DNA of 64,000 nucleotides from Anas platyrhynchos (GCF_047663525.1 NC_092601.1:17507501-17571500); one strand, 5' to 3'; shown: positions 11,779 to 27,379, counted from the first letter of the stretch. Made by a program: numbers and translations. Notes: generated from the letters alone by a model not told the origin.

Positions 11779-14700
11779 GCAGGTGGCTGAATTGCTTCTT
11801 TAAACCACGTTATCGTTCAAACAGCGTTTTTGGAGGGATGATCAACTACCTTTCTCTGCAGAGGCTTCAGTATCTCTGTCAAGACGGAATCTGGGGAGCA
11901 TTTGACTTTTAAAGCCAGGCAGTCGTGGAATAAAGGTTGGGGGAACTGACAAAACTGACTTTTGGACTCCGTGCTTCCTGTTGTTGCAGTCGTTGCCGTA
12001 CCGCTCCTGCAGCCTTGGCTCTGCCCCATCCCTCGAGTGGCCCTGCAGGTTGGGTAGCAGCGAGCCTGCCTCCAGCTGGGAGGTGATTTCGGCTTCTCAT
12101 TCAGGCTGGTTTAAATGGAAGGTACTTCATTATCAGGCTATGTCAAGAGCTGCCTCTCCAGAGCCCCTCCAGGTTTCCTGGAGCTGCGGTTTGCTGCCAA
12201 TCAGACCGATCAGTAATCAAACACTTCATTTCTAGTGCTGCGACTGCAGTGGGGTTAGAGACCTGATGATCAGAAAGGCGGGCATGGAAAAAAAAAAGCA
12301 TCAGTTCTGTCTTTAATGGTTTGATTTCAGATTTGTGGCACAGAGCTTGCTGTGGGCGTTCCACAAACCCACCGCTTCAGCAACGCTCCAGGTTCCCTGG
12401 GGAGCAAGTTTGCCTCCGGTCAGGTCTTTAATTCATTTTGCTTCTGTGTCGGGGCATGAAAGGAAAAAAGAAAAACCTCTGTTGCCACCCATGACTGCCC
12501 TGACACCTTTTTGTTTTTTGTACCTCTCCTTTTTACAGAAGGATGTTCTGTGACTCACGTTCTGCTCCTCTGCAGGACGGCTCTTCTCTGCCGGTGTGGT
12601 TTTTATTGCTCCTGTGGCCCTTCTCTCTTCTCGTGGTCAGTGCTGCTTTGCTCTTGTACTCTGTTTTCCTCTGGCCTCTCGAAATTGCATGGTTTTTTGG
12701 AATAAAGGTGCTCGTTACAGGAAAGGTTTAGGAAAAGCTTGAAGTGGAAATTTTTGTGATGAGTGTATAATACCCTTAAAAAGGAACTTAATATTGCAAG
12801 CCAGAGGGGCTCCTGAAGCTGTTGGGAGAGATTCTTGCTGTGCCTGCGCCTTCCTCTGACCTTGGGCAAGCGCCTTTCTCCCTGCCCCGGGTTTCCTCTT
12901 CCTTTCTGCGAAGCGAGATGGTATTTGCCTGCTTTGGGGGAGGAAGAGAGCTATCTGGATAAAGTATTATCTAGAGGCTTGCCCTCATCCAGTGTTGCCA
13001 AGTATTTTTGCTGAGTACGAACATTGCTGCTACCTCTTGTTTGTCCTGGGTTGTGAGCGGTGCAAGCTGTGGTCTTCCGCTCGTTTTCATCGAGCTGGGG
13101 GGAAATGCTTTGAGCCAGTTTGTGCTCTGGCTTTGGCAAGATTTCTGCAACTGCCTGCAGCCCGCTTTCCGGAGAAGCAAGTTGGATTTACACAGACCCC
13201 CATACTAAAAACTTCCTCTTTTTTTCTTTTTTAAAGCTGTCATCTGCCTTGCAGGTAATCAGCTCCCCTCCGTACTGTGAAGTGGACACAAAATGAACAT
13301 TGATTTTGGAAAGACGGCAGTTTGTTTGGGAGCTCAGGATTATAAATAGCTAAGAGCCAGCGTTGTACAGTGCGGTAGCGATCCTGCCTCTCAGTGTCTT
13401 GCTGTCAATCGATTATACCCTCTAATTGTTGAAGACTTTGGGTTTCAATGATTGGAAATGCCCCCTCCCCGTTCCCTTCGGTGCCTTAAACATCCCTGCC
13501 AATTCCCCATTAGGGTGGTTAATTGGTAGCAGCGTGGCGATCGATAGGGGATTGGCAGCCTCCCAGCGTAACGCAACCGAGGGGTTCGCAAGGGCTGAAA
13601 TAGGAAATTGTAAATGTTGGGAGCGCAGCAATAGCTCGGGTGGCTGGGGGAGCCCTGTTAGGACACAGCATGCTGCAGCACTGGAACTACTGCAGGTGCC
13701 ATCGGAGCTCCATCCAGCCCAGCAGAGGTTTCCTTGGGCTGTTGCATTTAACAGTCACTGATGCAGCTTCGTGACCCGTTGGAAACCACAGCGTGCTCCA
13801 GGGCTGGATCAGGCAGGGCTTTGTGCCCCGGAGCAGCACGGAGCTGGGGGTTGATCGCAGGATGCTGGCTTGGTGCAGGATTGTTCCCCAGCCATGGTAC
13901 CAGCAAGACACCTGGGGATTCCCTCGTGCTGTGCCTTGACCACCTGAAGTGTTTTCCTCCGCAGGTAATCATCCAACACGTTCCTTGGGTCACAGCGGGG
14001 TGGGAACCTGGAACCTGGGAAAATCAGACCAAGGGGGGCTCTTGTTGGTGTAACAGCATTCGACCTGGGAGCCCTCGGTCTGGTCAGGTTGGTGTTGTGC
14101 TGGGCGGTGGTGGAGGTAGATTTTCTTACCTTTTTTTTTTTTTTTAAATGTGTTCAGCAAGCCTGGCACTAACCGTAGTGATATTCTCGGAGGTGAGTTT
14201 GGGTACTTAAATATCTTGGCCTGAATAAAGGTATAAAAATAGAAGCCTAGAACAGTTAGATGCTTCTGCTAATCTTCCTGCTGAAGGACAGGAGACCGAA
14301 TTGTTTGCACCCAGCCAGGAAAGCCGCCTGCTCTCACCGTACCCTTGCACCACAGCCCCCATCCTGGGGTCTCAGGCCTGGTTTCAGTGGCCAAAGGATG
14401 CTTCCTAACAGGATTTGTGCTCCCAGGACACGCTCAGCCCAGTGGTGGGAGCCTGTGGCAGGGGCTGCAGTGGGGTCTGGACTTGGGGGGTGCTCAGGAG
14501 GGCTTCACGGTGCTCCCACAGGGGCTGGGATCCTTTGTGATGGGCAGAGAAGCTGCTGGTGATGAGACCAAGTAGAGTCGGAGCTGAAGCTCTGACTTTC
14601 TTCAGATCTGGCTGGTTTGTGCCTCTGTGGTTTTCTTCATTCTTTTTCCTTCCCTTTTTGGAGCGGTTCACAGGAGACTCCTGCTCCTTAACTGCCGGGG

Positions 14701-17700
14701 AGCAGTTGTCAGCTTGAATTTGTCTGCAAAGACTCTAATTCTCAGATGGAGATAATTTCTAGCTGCTGCAATACTCCCGTTGCAAAGTAACCTCAGCAGC
14801 CTGAGGACAAAGGCAGCTTCTTGAATGCTCGCAGATGCCCAGATTTCTGGCTCAGTCCCGCTCCCTGCAAGGCAGCTCAGGTGGTTCCTCGCACTGGCAG
14901 GTGTTTGCCCCGGGGTGAGGAGCAGCAGCAGGACAGCTGGCACCGTTGTGCTGAGCAATTCTCCATGGAGGAACAGGAGGGATTTGGGTGTCCTTCACAC
15001 AATCCTGTTAGCTAATTGTTATTAGCAGTCACCAACACCCTCCTAAGGGCTGGAAACTGCCACGAGAGGGCAGAAGCTGTTGCTGCTGTTTCCAGTTTTG
15101 GTAGCAAAGGCTGCAAATACCAGTTCCTAAGGGTTTCCAAACAATTTTCCTGACAGGAAGAGGACACTGTTCAGATCACGTCCTTTGCTGCTTCTTCCCA
15201 GGTTGGCTCCCACCCCCATGGCAGGAAGGCTCTCCCACAAGGTCTGTCTTGACACCAGCAGCTGGCTGCATCAGCCCCTTTGTGTGTGTCCTGCGAGGTG
15301 GCACTGCCAAAGCTCCTTGAGACCACGCTGGCAGAGGAGGGAAGGCTGCTGCAATGTCCTCAACTATCTCAGAGGCTTCGTTTACCCCTAACAGGTCTCA
15401 CCCGTTGCGGTGGTGGTGATGTGTCTCCTGACATACCCTATGGCAGCAGAGCAGCAGGGTGCGAGTTCCAGATGAAGAGTTTTTCCTGGGGAGTTAGGAG
15501 GTTCACGGCCAATTTCACTGTCTGGGAGAGGCTTAAGCGTAACAAACGGGAGCTGCCGTGCCAGCTGACAGCCTCGTGCCACCATCTGTGGTACAAGAGG
15601 TGGGGAACTCAGTCCAGTTGTGAAGTAAAAAGGAGAATGATGAACTAGTAGATGAGTAGGGTGGTAACAGCTGCTGTTACTTTGGGATTCCACTACCGTA
15701 AGACTTTTTTTTCCCTGGGTTTTCACTGTTCTTAAAGTATGAGCTCTTTAACCTTTCATATATTAACAGTAACTGCAGTGAGCGCTTACAGATCGTTAAT
15801 CCTTTCTTTCTTAATGTCACTCACCACAGCACAGCATCGTGTCTGTCTTTATTCCTTTGTCATGAGAGCAGAGATTCTGTCCAGTGTGAAACAGCTGCAA
15901 ACCCTCTGCCATGCCCGAGTTCCAAGTCTTAAAGCTGAGACACTTGTCCAGAATATCGTAAAGGCAGCAGCAGCAAGCCTGTCTCTGGAAGAAGAGCATG
16001 TTTATTAGCTCTATCAACAGTTGCCTTGTTGAACAAACGAACGGCATTGAACTCGGGAAACAGTTATTGAAAACATCACCCCCACACCTGCCACTGTATG
16101 AGGAGCAAATTGTGTCAGGTTGAAAAGCTCCTGCAGCAAAACACCCAGAAGCCAAACACGTTTCAAGGCCTTGAAGAAGGTATGTGAGATTCTTAACAAA
16201 TGTGCTCAAAACGCTTACGAGTCGAGAAAAAAACAGACAATAGGCAAAATGCCCCAGTAATACAGGCAGCAGCGTGGGGTCAGCTTGGAATCAGATGGTC
16301 TTTACTGTAATATTGTTTGTGATTTCTTTGAGCACTGCTTTTCACTAGCTTTTTTTATTTTTGTAACCAGTTTTTCTGAGGGTCCTTGCACCTTGGCTCT
16401 GAATAGCAAAGCTGTGCACACACACGTGTTGGTTTTGATCAGGCTCGGTGTGGTAGGCATCCAACTACTCATTTCAAACAGGCAGCAATTCAGATTGGCA
16501 GCAGTAGCACACTGTAAAGCTGTACGTGAATAAATTCACTGCATCCCTCTGGGCATGAAGTTTGGACTTTATCTGGGTTTAACAGGTTTTTCATGACTAG
16601 AATCTCTGTTGTGCAGTTTTGCTCTAATTAGAATAGGGGCAGGTAAATGTGCTCAAGGGAAAAAAGATATTTAACCAATGGCAGGTTTAATGTCTGGGTG
16701 TTTCAGGTTTTTCAAATACAGATATTTATACTGCTACTGTAGCTAACTGCTTCTCAAATACTTTTAAAAAGGAAACAAAATTCCTTGCATCTCTTCTGAG
16801 CCAACAGGAAATACTTATTAATTTGGATTCCAACATGACTCAGTTGAGAGATTACAGCAGTTGCCAAAACAACTGGTGGAGCAGCTTACTGGAAGTGTAA
16901 AACCAATAAAAAACATGACAGGATAAAAGCAGAGATGAAAAAAATCTGTAACCATGTTTGGGAAAGTATTTATAAATACTACAAAAGATGTTAATGCACA
17001 GTGATCACGTTATCTTTTTAGAAATTACATTTATTTGCTCACACTGCTCAGTACAAAATAACTGTACCTACTGGATACTTTACATCTGTACTGGAGGCTC
17101 TGCAGTTCAATACTGTGGTCACTATTCTTTATTTTTATAGTTTCAAGGTCTTGGTAGTTTACTTGCAGGGTGGTATCATGTTAAGTCTGTCTCACAGTTC
17201 TCTCTTGGTATTTGCAGTCAAAACACATGAGATTACATGCCCAAATTTAAATATGAAAATGACTAAGCAACTAGTTATTTCACGGTAGTGTACGCTTTGT
17301 TCTTTTGTACCTGTAAGAACAGCCTATCTTGGATGATTCAGGACTTAGAAACAACCATGCTGGCACAAACAAATAAAAACCCTGGGCAGCAGAAAGACAA
17401 AAACAAAAATATTTAGACAATTGGGTTTATTCATCCTAAAAGAAGAGCACTAATGTTAACTTAGGGGGGTATTTAGTGAAAGGCCATGATAAGACAGCAG
17501 AAAAGATGTTTAGACTGGGGGCCAGCTTTGGGTCATCATGCTGAAGACATCTGAGAATAGCAAATTAGCTTCAGAGCTTGTGTCACACTAATAACAAACA
17601 ACATTGTTTCGGTCATTCTCTGAGGTTATGCAATGGGAAAACCTAATTATAGCTGACATGAACATCAATATGTTGCTTTTTTAATGCCTTTCTTCTGATA

Positions 17701-18274
17701 AGAAAACCAGCTAAGGAAAGCCACGGTACATTATCTCCGTAAACAACCATTTTCCTTGCACGATACTCTCTCTTCTTTGAACCCGTACTACCACACATGA
17801 TCTGATTATATTGGCAGAAGCCTGCTAAAATTGTTGCAGGTTAAAACCTTGGCTACCCAAAGCATCAACCATCAGGCTCTGCTGGGCTGGAGTGACCTAC
17901 TTAAGGGAAGAGATGAGGTCGTTACTGCTGCTCCTGACTTGTGTACAGCTCTGATAACTAATATGACTTGAAGCTAACTACAGTATACACAGTTGGTTTA
18001 CCGAGACTCTGTGTACTTTCATTTCAGCTCCTTCTCTAAGGCTTTTTTTTTTTTAGTCAACAGCTGCATTTAAAAGTCAAGTTGTTCTATCAGAAGTTAA
18101 AAGCACACAGCACGCATATACCTAACACTATGGTCTCTTGAACTCCTGTAAAATAAACTGCTGTCCTTTTTCTTTCTCCTCAAGCTGGATGCAGAAAGAA
18201 AATCTACACAGAGTCACCATCTTGTTCTTAAATGCAAAAGCCTCGGTTGCTTCACTTAAAAATGGGGAAGGGTT
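11779..18274. other. Intergenic region between EPN2 and B9D1 3' ends
   Basis: 6.5 kb of mixed composition with only short chance frames on both strands, the longest about 130 codons, and no domain I recognise. There are isolated AATAAA motifs, for example near 11930 and 12701. A perfect 16 bp palindrome is at 16965-16980. The 16.6-18.3 kb part is AT-rich and could include an extended B9D1 3'UTR. No RNA gene or mobile element could be supported. Confidence 0.6.
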
Positions 18275-18860
18275 TGTTTCTACAGTGCATGAACTATTTT
18301 ATTTAGTTGCACAAACTCTAGAGGACCATGGGGGACAGTAACAGATACCTGCTGTGATTTTGCAGAGTGAAGCTGGTAGCACAGAGAAGGGTGTGTGTGT
18401 TTCTAATCTCTCCTTTTCGGAAGGTGCAATAATTTCAATTTCCCATTTCTATCACAAAAACATCAGTACAAATCCAGTTCTTTTTTTTTTTTTTTACTAA
18501 TGTTTTAAACAAAGGAGAACTATTACAACTATAAGTTGAAGTATATAACATATAAAAAAAGAAGCTGTTATAAAAACTTTTTGTAGGTCTTCTCTTGAGA
18601 AGTCCAATATTAGACATAAAAATGCAAAATAGAACTGATGATATAAATTTACAATTTTTAAGCTGTGTACTTACTGAAATAATTATACTCTAGAAAATTA
18701 CTCCAAAGCCCCAGGGGCTTGAGTTTCTTTTTCAATAAAGGTTTCACATGAAATTTTCTTAGTTCAGTCAGATGCTCGTTCTCCGTTTGAAGAAACAAAC
18801 AGTAAAAGCCCGTAAAACATTTAACTTCTATGTGAGCCTTTGCAAGTCTCACTTCTGAGT
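18275..18860 (-). other. B9D1: B9D1 3' untranslated region (inferred)
   Basis: About 0.6 kb of AT-rich sequence after the B9D1 stop on the minus strand, including an A15 tract (T15 on the + strand at 18481-18495). The end is set by the first canonical AATAAA on the minus strand at 18303-18298. A longer form using AATAAA near 17030 cannot be excluded. Confidence 0.45.
18298..18303 (-). terminator. B9D1: Candidate B9D1 polyadenylation signal
   Basis: TTTATT on the + strand, AATAAA on the gene strand. It is the first canonical hexamer after the stop codon, about 560 bases downstream. Confidence 0.4.
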
Positions 18861-21248
<2,388 letters not shown>

Positions 21249-21284
21249 GGCGCCCGCCTCGCCGCTAGGCCCCGCGCCCCGGCC

Positions 21285-21298
21285 GTTGCCATGGAGAC
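21285..21298 (-). promoter_or_regulatory. B9D1: RFX X-box-like site upstream of B9D1
   Basis: On the gene strand the site reads GTCTCCATGGCAAC, 12 of 14 matches to the palindromic RFX consensus GTTGCCATGGCAAC with a perfect right half. It lies 37 bp upstream of the start codon. RFX factors drive ciliary genes through promoter-proximal X-boxes. Confidence 0.6.
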
Positions 21299-21469
21299 GG
21301 ACGGAGCGGCGCGGGGGACAAAAAGCCGCAGCGGGAGGCGCTTCGCGGGGGTGCCCAGGGTTACCAAAAAGCAAGGGAATCGCCCCAAAACGCCGGCAGT
21401 GCCGCTCCCCTCGTTCAGCACAGCGCGTTCTCGTCACCCCCACGGTCACTGGGCTGAGGGGCTGGGGCT

Positions 21470-24400
21470 GAGTCCTACAGGAACCTGCCTTCCGCTGCCC
21501 ATCTCCCCCTTAATCCTTAAGCCGCGTTGTGTTGTGAATTTTATACATTTTTGTTTTACCACGTTTCCATAAATCACTCCTGCTGAGCTCTTTATAAGGC
21601 ATTCCCAGCCCGTGGGAGGGAGCAGCACACACCGAGGAAATGGCCACTAGATGCTGCTGCCGGCCGGGCTGCGATGGCTGCGCCCGCAGGGAGCCCCGGG
21701 CCTGGGGTGCCCATGGGGGAACATTTGGGATCGGCAGGGACGGGGGCACCCGGCAGCTCTGGTGTCCCCATGGGGTCACAGCCATGGCTACACGAGGCCT
21801 GTTACAGGCCACGAGGCGTCGAGTTTTAAGGCTTTGTAATTAGCGTCGTGTAACGATGTATTTGTTCCCCTGGCCTGGCGGGAGCAAGCTGCGTCCCGCT
21901 AAGTGCTGATACCTGGATGTGACTGCACGTCCCGTGGGAAGGCGAGGAAATGGGATTGTGCTCGTCTGATTAGCCTGCTCTAATTAAAAGGGGAGTGAAT
22001 TCTGTGTGTCTTTTCAGAGCTGAAGCTGCTGACGCTGGCCGTGCTGCCTCCCTGCAGAGGCCATGAGGTGATGGTGCCGGGAAGCTTTGCCACCGCCACA
22101 GCCGCTCACCCCTCAACGTCATTCCCCATCTCAGCCCCTGCTGCCCTGCCCGAGCTGTCCTGGGGCATTCAGTCAGCACTGGGCTCTGGGGAAGGACGTG
22201 AGGAACAGACGAAGCTCTGGCCACCAACTGTTTGGTTTTCCCTTGCAAGGAGTCGGAGGCAGCCTCGGTCCCCACCAGCTCCATTTTGCCTCCCTTTTGG
22301 CAGCCACCCTGCGGAGGCTCGTGTTGCTGTTCTGGCTCTCTGCAGTGCCACACTGTGGACTCTTTGTTTCGGGTGTTTTTCCTGAGGGTAAAGGAGCATC
22401 CTGAGATACTGCCTCTTGCCTTGTGATGGGTGCTCTGTGTGTTTGGGCTGGACTGAGAATAAACTACTAAATCACTACTGTCTGTGCCTGAAAAATGCCT
22501 TTAATGTTCCTGTGGATATATTCTCTGCCAATCTTTATTTCAATTAGATTTGTCAAGTTTTCTTTGAGTTTACTTTTTTTCTTTTTTAAACATTCAGCAG
22601 ACAAAACTTGGCCAACAGGGGAATGGGAGAAAGGCTCCTGGGATGGGAGGGAACGACTGATATTTTATCCTTTCTCCCCTGCCCCTCAGAAATGCTTCAG
22701 AGCAAATCACTTATTTCAACTGAAAATTATCCAAGGGAAAAATAAAGCAGCTCTCAAACAACTGCCCTTTGCAGCTAGCAAGGCCATTTAATTAACACTT
22801 TTTTTTTTTTTTTTTTTTTTTTTTTTCCATTTCCTTGGCTACCAGCTAACTCAGACCTAGCTAAGAGCCAATTTAAGTGTTTTTTTCTTCATGCCTGGCA
22901 AGTGATATACTGGAGGAGTTAATACCAGCACCAAGAGATTTTTCCCCGTGACAGAGAAAAGGCAGCGGGGTTATTCTGCAGCAATGAGTCATCCGTACCT
23001 GCCTGTGGAAGGCCTCTGTCCCCTTCCAGTTGTAAGGAGACCTTTCTCCCCCCCGCCCCCTTACATGCCAATCTTGTTCTAATTAGCTGCATTTTTGCTC
23101 TTTATGATTAGAATGAAATCCCAAGCAACGAAGCAAAGAAAACTTAATTAACGGTCCATCAGAGATTTCAATTTTCAAGCGTAATGAAAACTCACAGATC
23201 AGGGCTATTCTGTGGGTGTTATTTAACGATGTCGGCATCTCTCTTGGCCAAGTAAAATATTAGTTTCTTCTTCCAGCCCTGTCCCGGTCCTGTTGTTTGG
23301 TGTTCCCTGCGTGAGGCACTTTCTGGGAACCTCCCCGGGGCATTTGGGGTGCCCAAGGAAGGAAGGTGCTCGCCTGCTGCTCGCTGGCTTGCCATCGTGT
23401 GCAGGGCAGGTCCCATCTCTGAAAGAACATCTCCTGCTCTAGCAAGCACTGACCTCTGTGCACAAGGCATTAAACAGCTAAGGGAATTGCAATTTTTTTC
23501 ACTTCCAGGAAGAGCCAAGGCTTAGAAAAATCTGTGCCAACTCTCCCAGGCTCATGTAGAGGACATTTTTTTAGGCTCCCAGCTTCCAGGAAAGGGCTTT
23601 GGGAGTTGCTGCCACTTGTGATCCAGCGCTCAGTGCGCGTAGGTGGATGGGCTCACCTGTGGCAAAGAGCATCCTTGTGGGAGTGCGGCGGAAGAAAGAG
23701 GCTGGCTAAGAGAAAATGGGGTTGCACGGGGCGAGATTACAGTGAGAAAAAGGAATTTCTAAGGCAAAAGGAGCCTGTGCAGTCCTTCGCCTCTGCCAGA
23801 CACAAAGTTGCTCCCCGGGGGAGCCTGCTTTTTGTGAGAAGAACAGGAGAAGGGCTCCTTTGCAGAACTGCATAATTGCAATAGTGAGATGGAGCCCTTG
23901 GTGCGAGCGGCAGGCCCAGGTGCTGCTGCTTGCTGCTACCCAGGTGAGAGAGTGCTTTAAAATCTGTGCTGGAGGCTGGTGCCCAGAAAGCAGGTTCTTT
24001 GTCACCATTACATTTTCAAGTATGATTAAACCAACCCCGAGACTGATTCATCGCTTCCAAAAGGCACTCAGGGAGGGTGGGTGAGAGAGGAACGACAATA
24101 CAGTGGCACGGCAGAAAAGTTTATTTTTAATCCCAAATATTTACGATCAACACCTGCTAAATGGCCAGTGAAATACATTTTATGGTGTCATTAATCTGCA
24201 ATAAACCAGCTTTATTTTTAGAGTGTTTGCACAAAGTTGCCAGTCTGACTCATCCCTGCCTGCATTTTATCTCTGCGAGGAGGCTACAGAGAGCTTCCCT
24301 GCCCTTTGTCTTAGCAGCCTTTTTCTTCTCTTCGTAGCGCTCTTCCCACCCGCTGTTCAAATCAAAGAACGTGGAAGTACACGGGAAAGCCTGAGCCCAG

Positions 24401-27379
24401 ACAGCGATATTCTTGCTGTAATTCTTGCTGAATGTATTTACCCAGAGATTTAGTTTGGTGGGAAAGTAATTGGGCGGCGACTGGTGGGGTGAACTGTTCT
24501 GTTACGTGCTGACTTGCTGTGAGCCAGCCAGGAAACCAGCTCGAGGGGCTGCAGTTGCCCCAGGAGGGTCCCCAGCATCCCAGGCACTGCAGAGCAGTGG
24601 CTTTGCAGGGACAGGGGGGGACACACTCTGAAAACCTAGGCCATGTGTGACTGCAAGGAGACTTGCACCATCCTCAGCCCAAGCACAATTTGGCCTAATC
24701 CCCCTGGAATAAAAGAGCACAGCAAAAAGACAAAGCAGAGGTGTCAGTACCCAGTGTTCTGCCCCCACCCTTACACTGGGTGATTTATCAGGTTGGGATC
24801 CAGCCCTGAGGCCAGTTGCAGAGCATCACTGCGTGCACAAGGTGCTGTTGCCAGTGGGCTGTGAGATGTCTGGTCTTCTATGAAAAATTAATTTGTTTTA
24901 GAACTTGTTACCATTTGTTAGATTTTTTATTTTTTTTTTTGGTTAATGAGGAAAATTAATTAGTGCCTTGATCTGAGCCAGTCGGAATAAATTAACATGC
25001 AGGCAGGAAGGGGGAGAGGGCGAGGAGGGCTGGAGGAGCTGCGTCACAGCAGGGCCATCAGGTTTGGGAAGGGCACGAGGAACTGGAGGCTCTGTGGGTA
25101 GAAGGGGAGGGAAGGCGAGCTCCTGCCTTTGCCAGACACGAAGTCCTCCTGCTTGTCAGCCACCATGGCTGTATTTTGGGGGAAGACAGGCTCAAGTGGG
25201 AGAGCCTCTGCTAGGGCATCTGCAGCAAACATGGGCAAAATCACTCCAGACCTTTGGCAGCTTGTGCCTCTGAGCGGGCAAAGCTGAAGCAAGAAACATA
25301 AGTTGCTCTTTTTTTATTTTTTCTTTTTTAATCAAATAGTTTAATAATTAATCTGGTTTCTTTCCTGCGGTGTTAGATAATGAGGGTTGCTGGCGCTTTT
25401 CCCTGCAAACAGATGTTTTCCCTGACTAATCCAATGGCCACAGCTGGAAAACCCAACCCCTGGCTGGCAAGTGCATGAGGGCAAGTCGAGGGGTCCTGGC
25501 ACAAGGCACAGCCCCGGCTCAGCCCAGCGGGGCCACGGACCCAAACCAGGGCTGAAATCCCCCTGCTGACATCTCTGTGAGCTGAGATATCAACCAGGGG
25601 AGTGGTTATGCCACCGCATGTCCTGCAGCCACCGCAGGGAGCCCACACTGGGGCTGCACACACAAAAAAAAAAAGGTTGGAAAAAAAAAATCATCACGGG
25701 GGGGCTGCTTCTGTTAACACCATTTTGTAAGAGGACTGAGCACCCACCCGGTGCAAGCTTGAGTTATCACAGGGCCTGAGTGGGATTGCAGCAGATAGCC
25801 ACGCTGAGCTGCTTGGAAAAAAAAGAACGTTTGGAGATTTCAGCCCCTCGGCCCCCACTGCTGATGGCTGAGGTGCTGGTGGGAGGCAGTAAAATTTCTA
25901 ATTAAGGCCCCGTAAGGAAGAGGCGATGGCCCCAGACATTAAAACAGCCATGTATTCAATGCTTAATTGGGAATGTTTAATGGATAAAGTCAATTTAATT
26001 ATTCAACCTAAGAAAGCTTGTACAAATATCAGTCCTTATTAGTATTCATGCCACCTGTATGATCTCACAACATTGGCAGATTAAAGGTTGTATCTAATTG
26101 CGCTGAGGATGGATTCAGATTAGAGACTTTTTTTTTTTTTAAGATTTTTTTTTTTCTCCCCAGCCTAACAAAGACAATTTCACATTGATGCCATCTGCGA
26201 TTCGACCTTGAAGCAGAGACCAGCTGAAGATGCTTTGAGGTGGTTTTCTCTGCCCCTTCCTCCACACGCTGCTGGCAATCCTCCTTTATCCCTGCTCTCC
26301 AGGGCTGCCTGCACAAGGCCAGGCTGATGTTCCTGCAGGCTCTGCTAAACTGGGGAGAGCTGGGGCAGCGTTGGGCTGAGAAATGCATGTGAATGAATCA
26401 TTTAAAGTGCAAAACAGAAATAAATCTGGTGAAATGATTTGCGTTTGTCTGGTGCTTTCCACTTCCAACCTCGAGCGATGCCACCCTTGCAGGCAGCCTG
26501 GTGGAAATTGCTTAGCACGATAAGGGCTCAATCAGCAGGAAAATGAACACGGCTTAACAAAGTTTGGCTGTTTCTCCACGCCGTTGTTGATGGCCAGGTT
26601 GGGGGCCTAAAACCCAGCTCTCCTCCATGTAAGGTGTGGGTTTTAACAACTTGCTGCTTTATAAAGGAGCAGGTTCATAACACAACCCTGACCCCCAGCA
26701 CTCACTGCGTATTTTGGGTGATTTCCATCGCTTTGTCCTGTTTCTCCAGCTGCAGCTGTGCTGGGTTTCTGGCTGCAGTGGAGCATGAGACACCCGTCGT
26801 GTCCCATCCTGATCCTACTCCTGGCCGGGTGGCGGGCAGAGGCAGTCACCTGCACAGCTTCTTTTTATTCCCTTCACATCTTTGCTAACATAAAACCAAG
26901 TAACCCCTGGGCTGCTGTTTGGCCTCCTGGAGGCTCACTTCATGTGCTCCAAGCTCTGCTTCCTGCTTCAAAATTAAGGCTTTGGTTCTGGGATCCTGAT
27001 ACCCTGAATATTCAGCCCTCTCCTATGGATGCCTGACACTGGCCCATGGCTCAGAGCCCCTTTGGACGCTGCCTTCCCAGCAAAGCTCAGTAACAACCGC
27101 AGCAATAATTACCTTTATGGTGTTTTTCAGGAATTCCCCACTATCCCACCGAGGCGGAATAATTACAATAATCCTAAATGACTTAATTGTGGCGGTGCAG
27201 GTGCTCGGAGGCAGCTGGCACCAAGCCACTCGACACAGAGAGGCTCTGGGGCAAGGACTCAGCGGGCAGCACCTCGGGGGCCAAACACGCAGCGTCCCCG
27301 AGCCCCCCAAGGGCAGGGGACATCTGGAGCCGGGGCTGTGGCAGCGGCGTCCCCGTGCCGCGGCACAAAGTCAGGCCAC
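21470..27379. other. Intergenic region between B9D1 promoter and CACNA1H 3' end
   Basis: 5.9 kb without a recognisable gene on either strand. GC-rich stretches with chance frames alternate with AT-rich blocks carrying TAATTA/TTAATTA cores (near 21980, 22786, 23081, 23142, 24955, 25346, 25896, 25963, 27106 and 27161). The blocks at 23070-23215, 24115-24240, 25890-26140 and 27090-27200 look like conserved noncoding elements. A T28 run is at 22799-22826. Confidence 0.55.
22799..22826. repeat. T28 homopolymer
   Basis: Uninterrupted run of 28 thymines, flanked on the left by TTAATTAACAC. Confidence 0.95.

Noticed and set aside
11779..16000. Possible additional gene in the EPN2-B9D1 gap
   Set aside because: Frames are short and uncorrelated, with no splice-joined series and no recognisable protein. 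Human EPN2 and B9D1 are also direct neighbours.
15739..16209. Overlapping open frames of 89 and 130 codons on opposite strands
   Set aside because: No domain, no splice context and no homology recognised. Consistent with chance in intergenic DNA.
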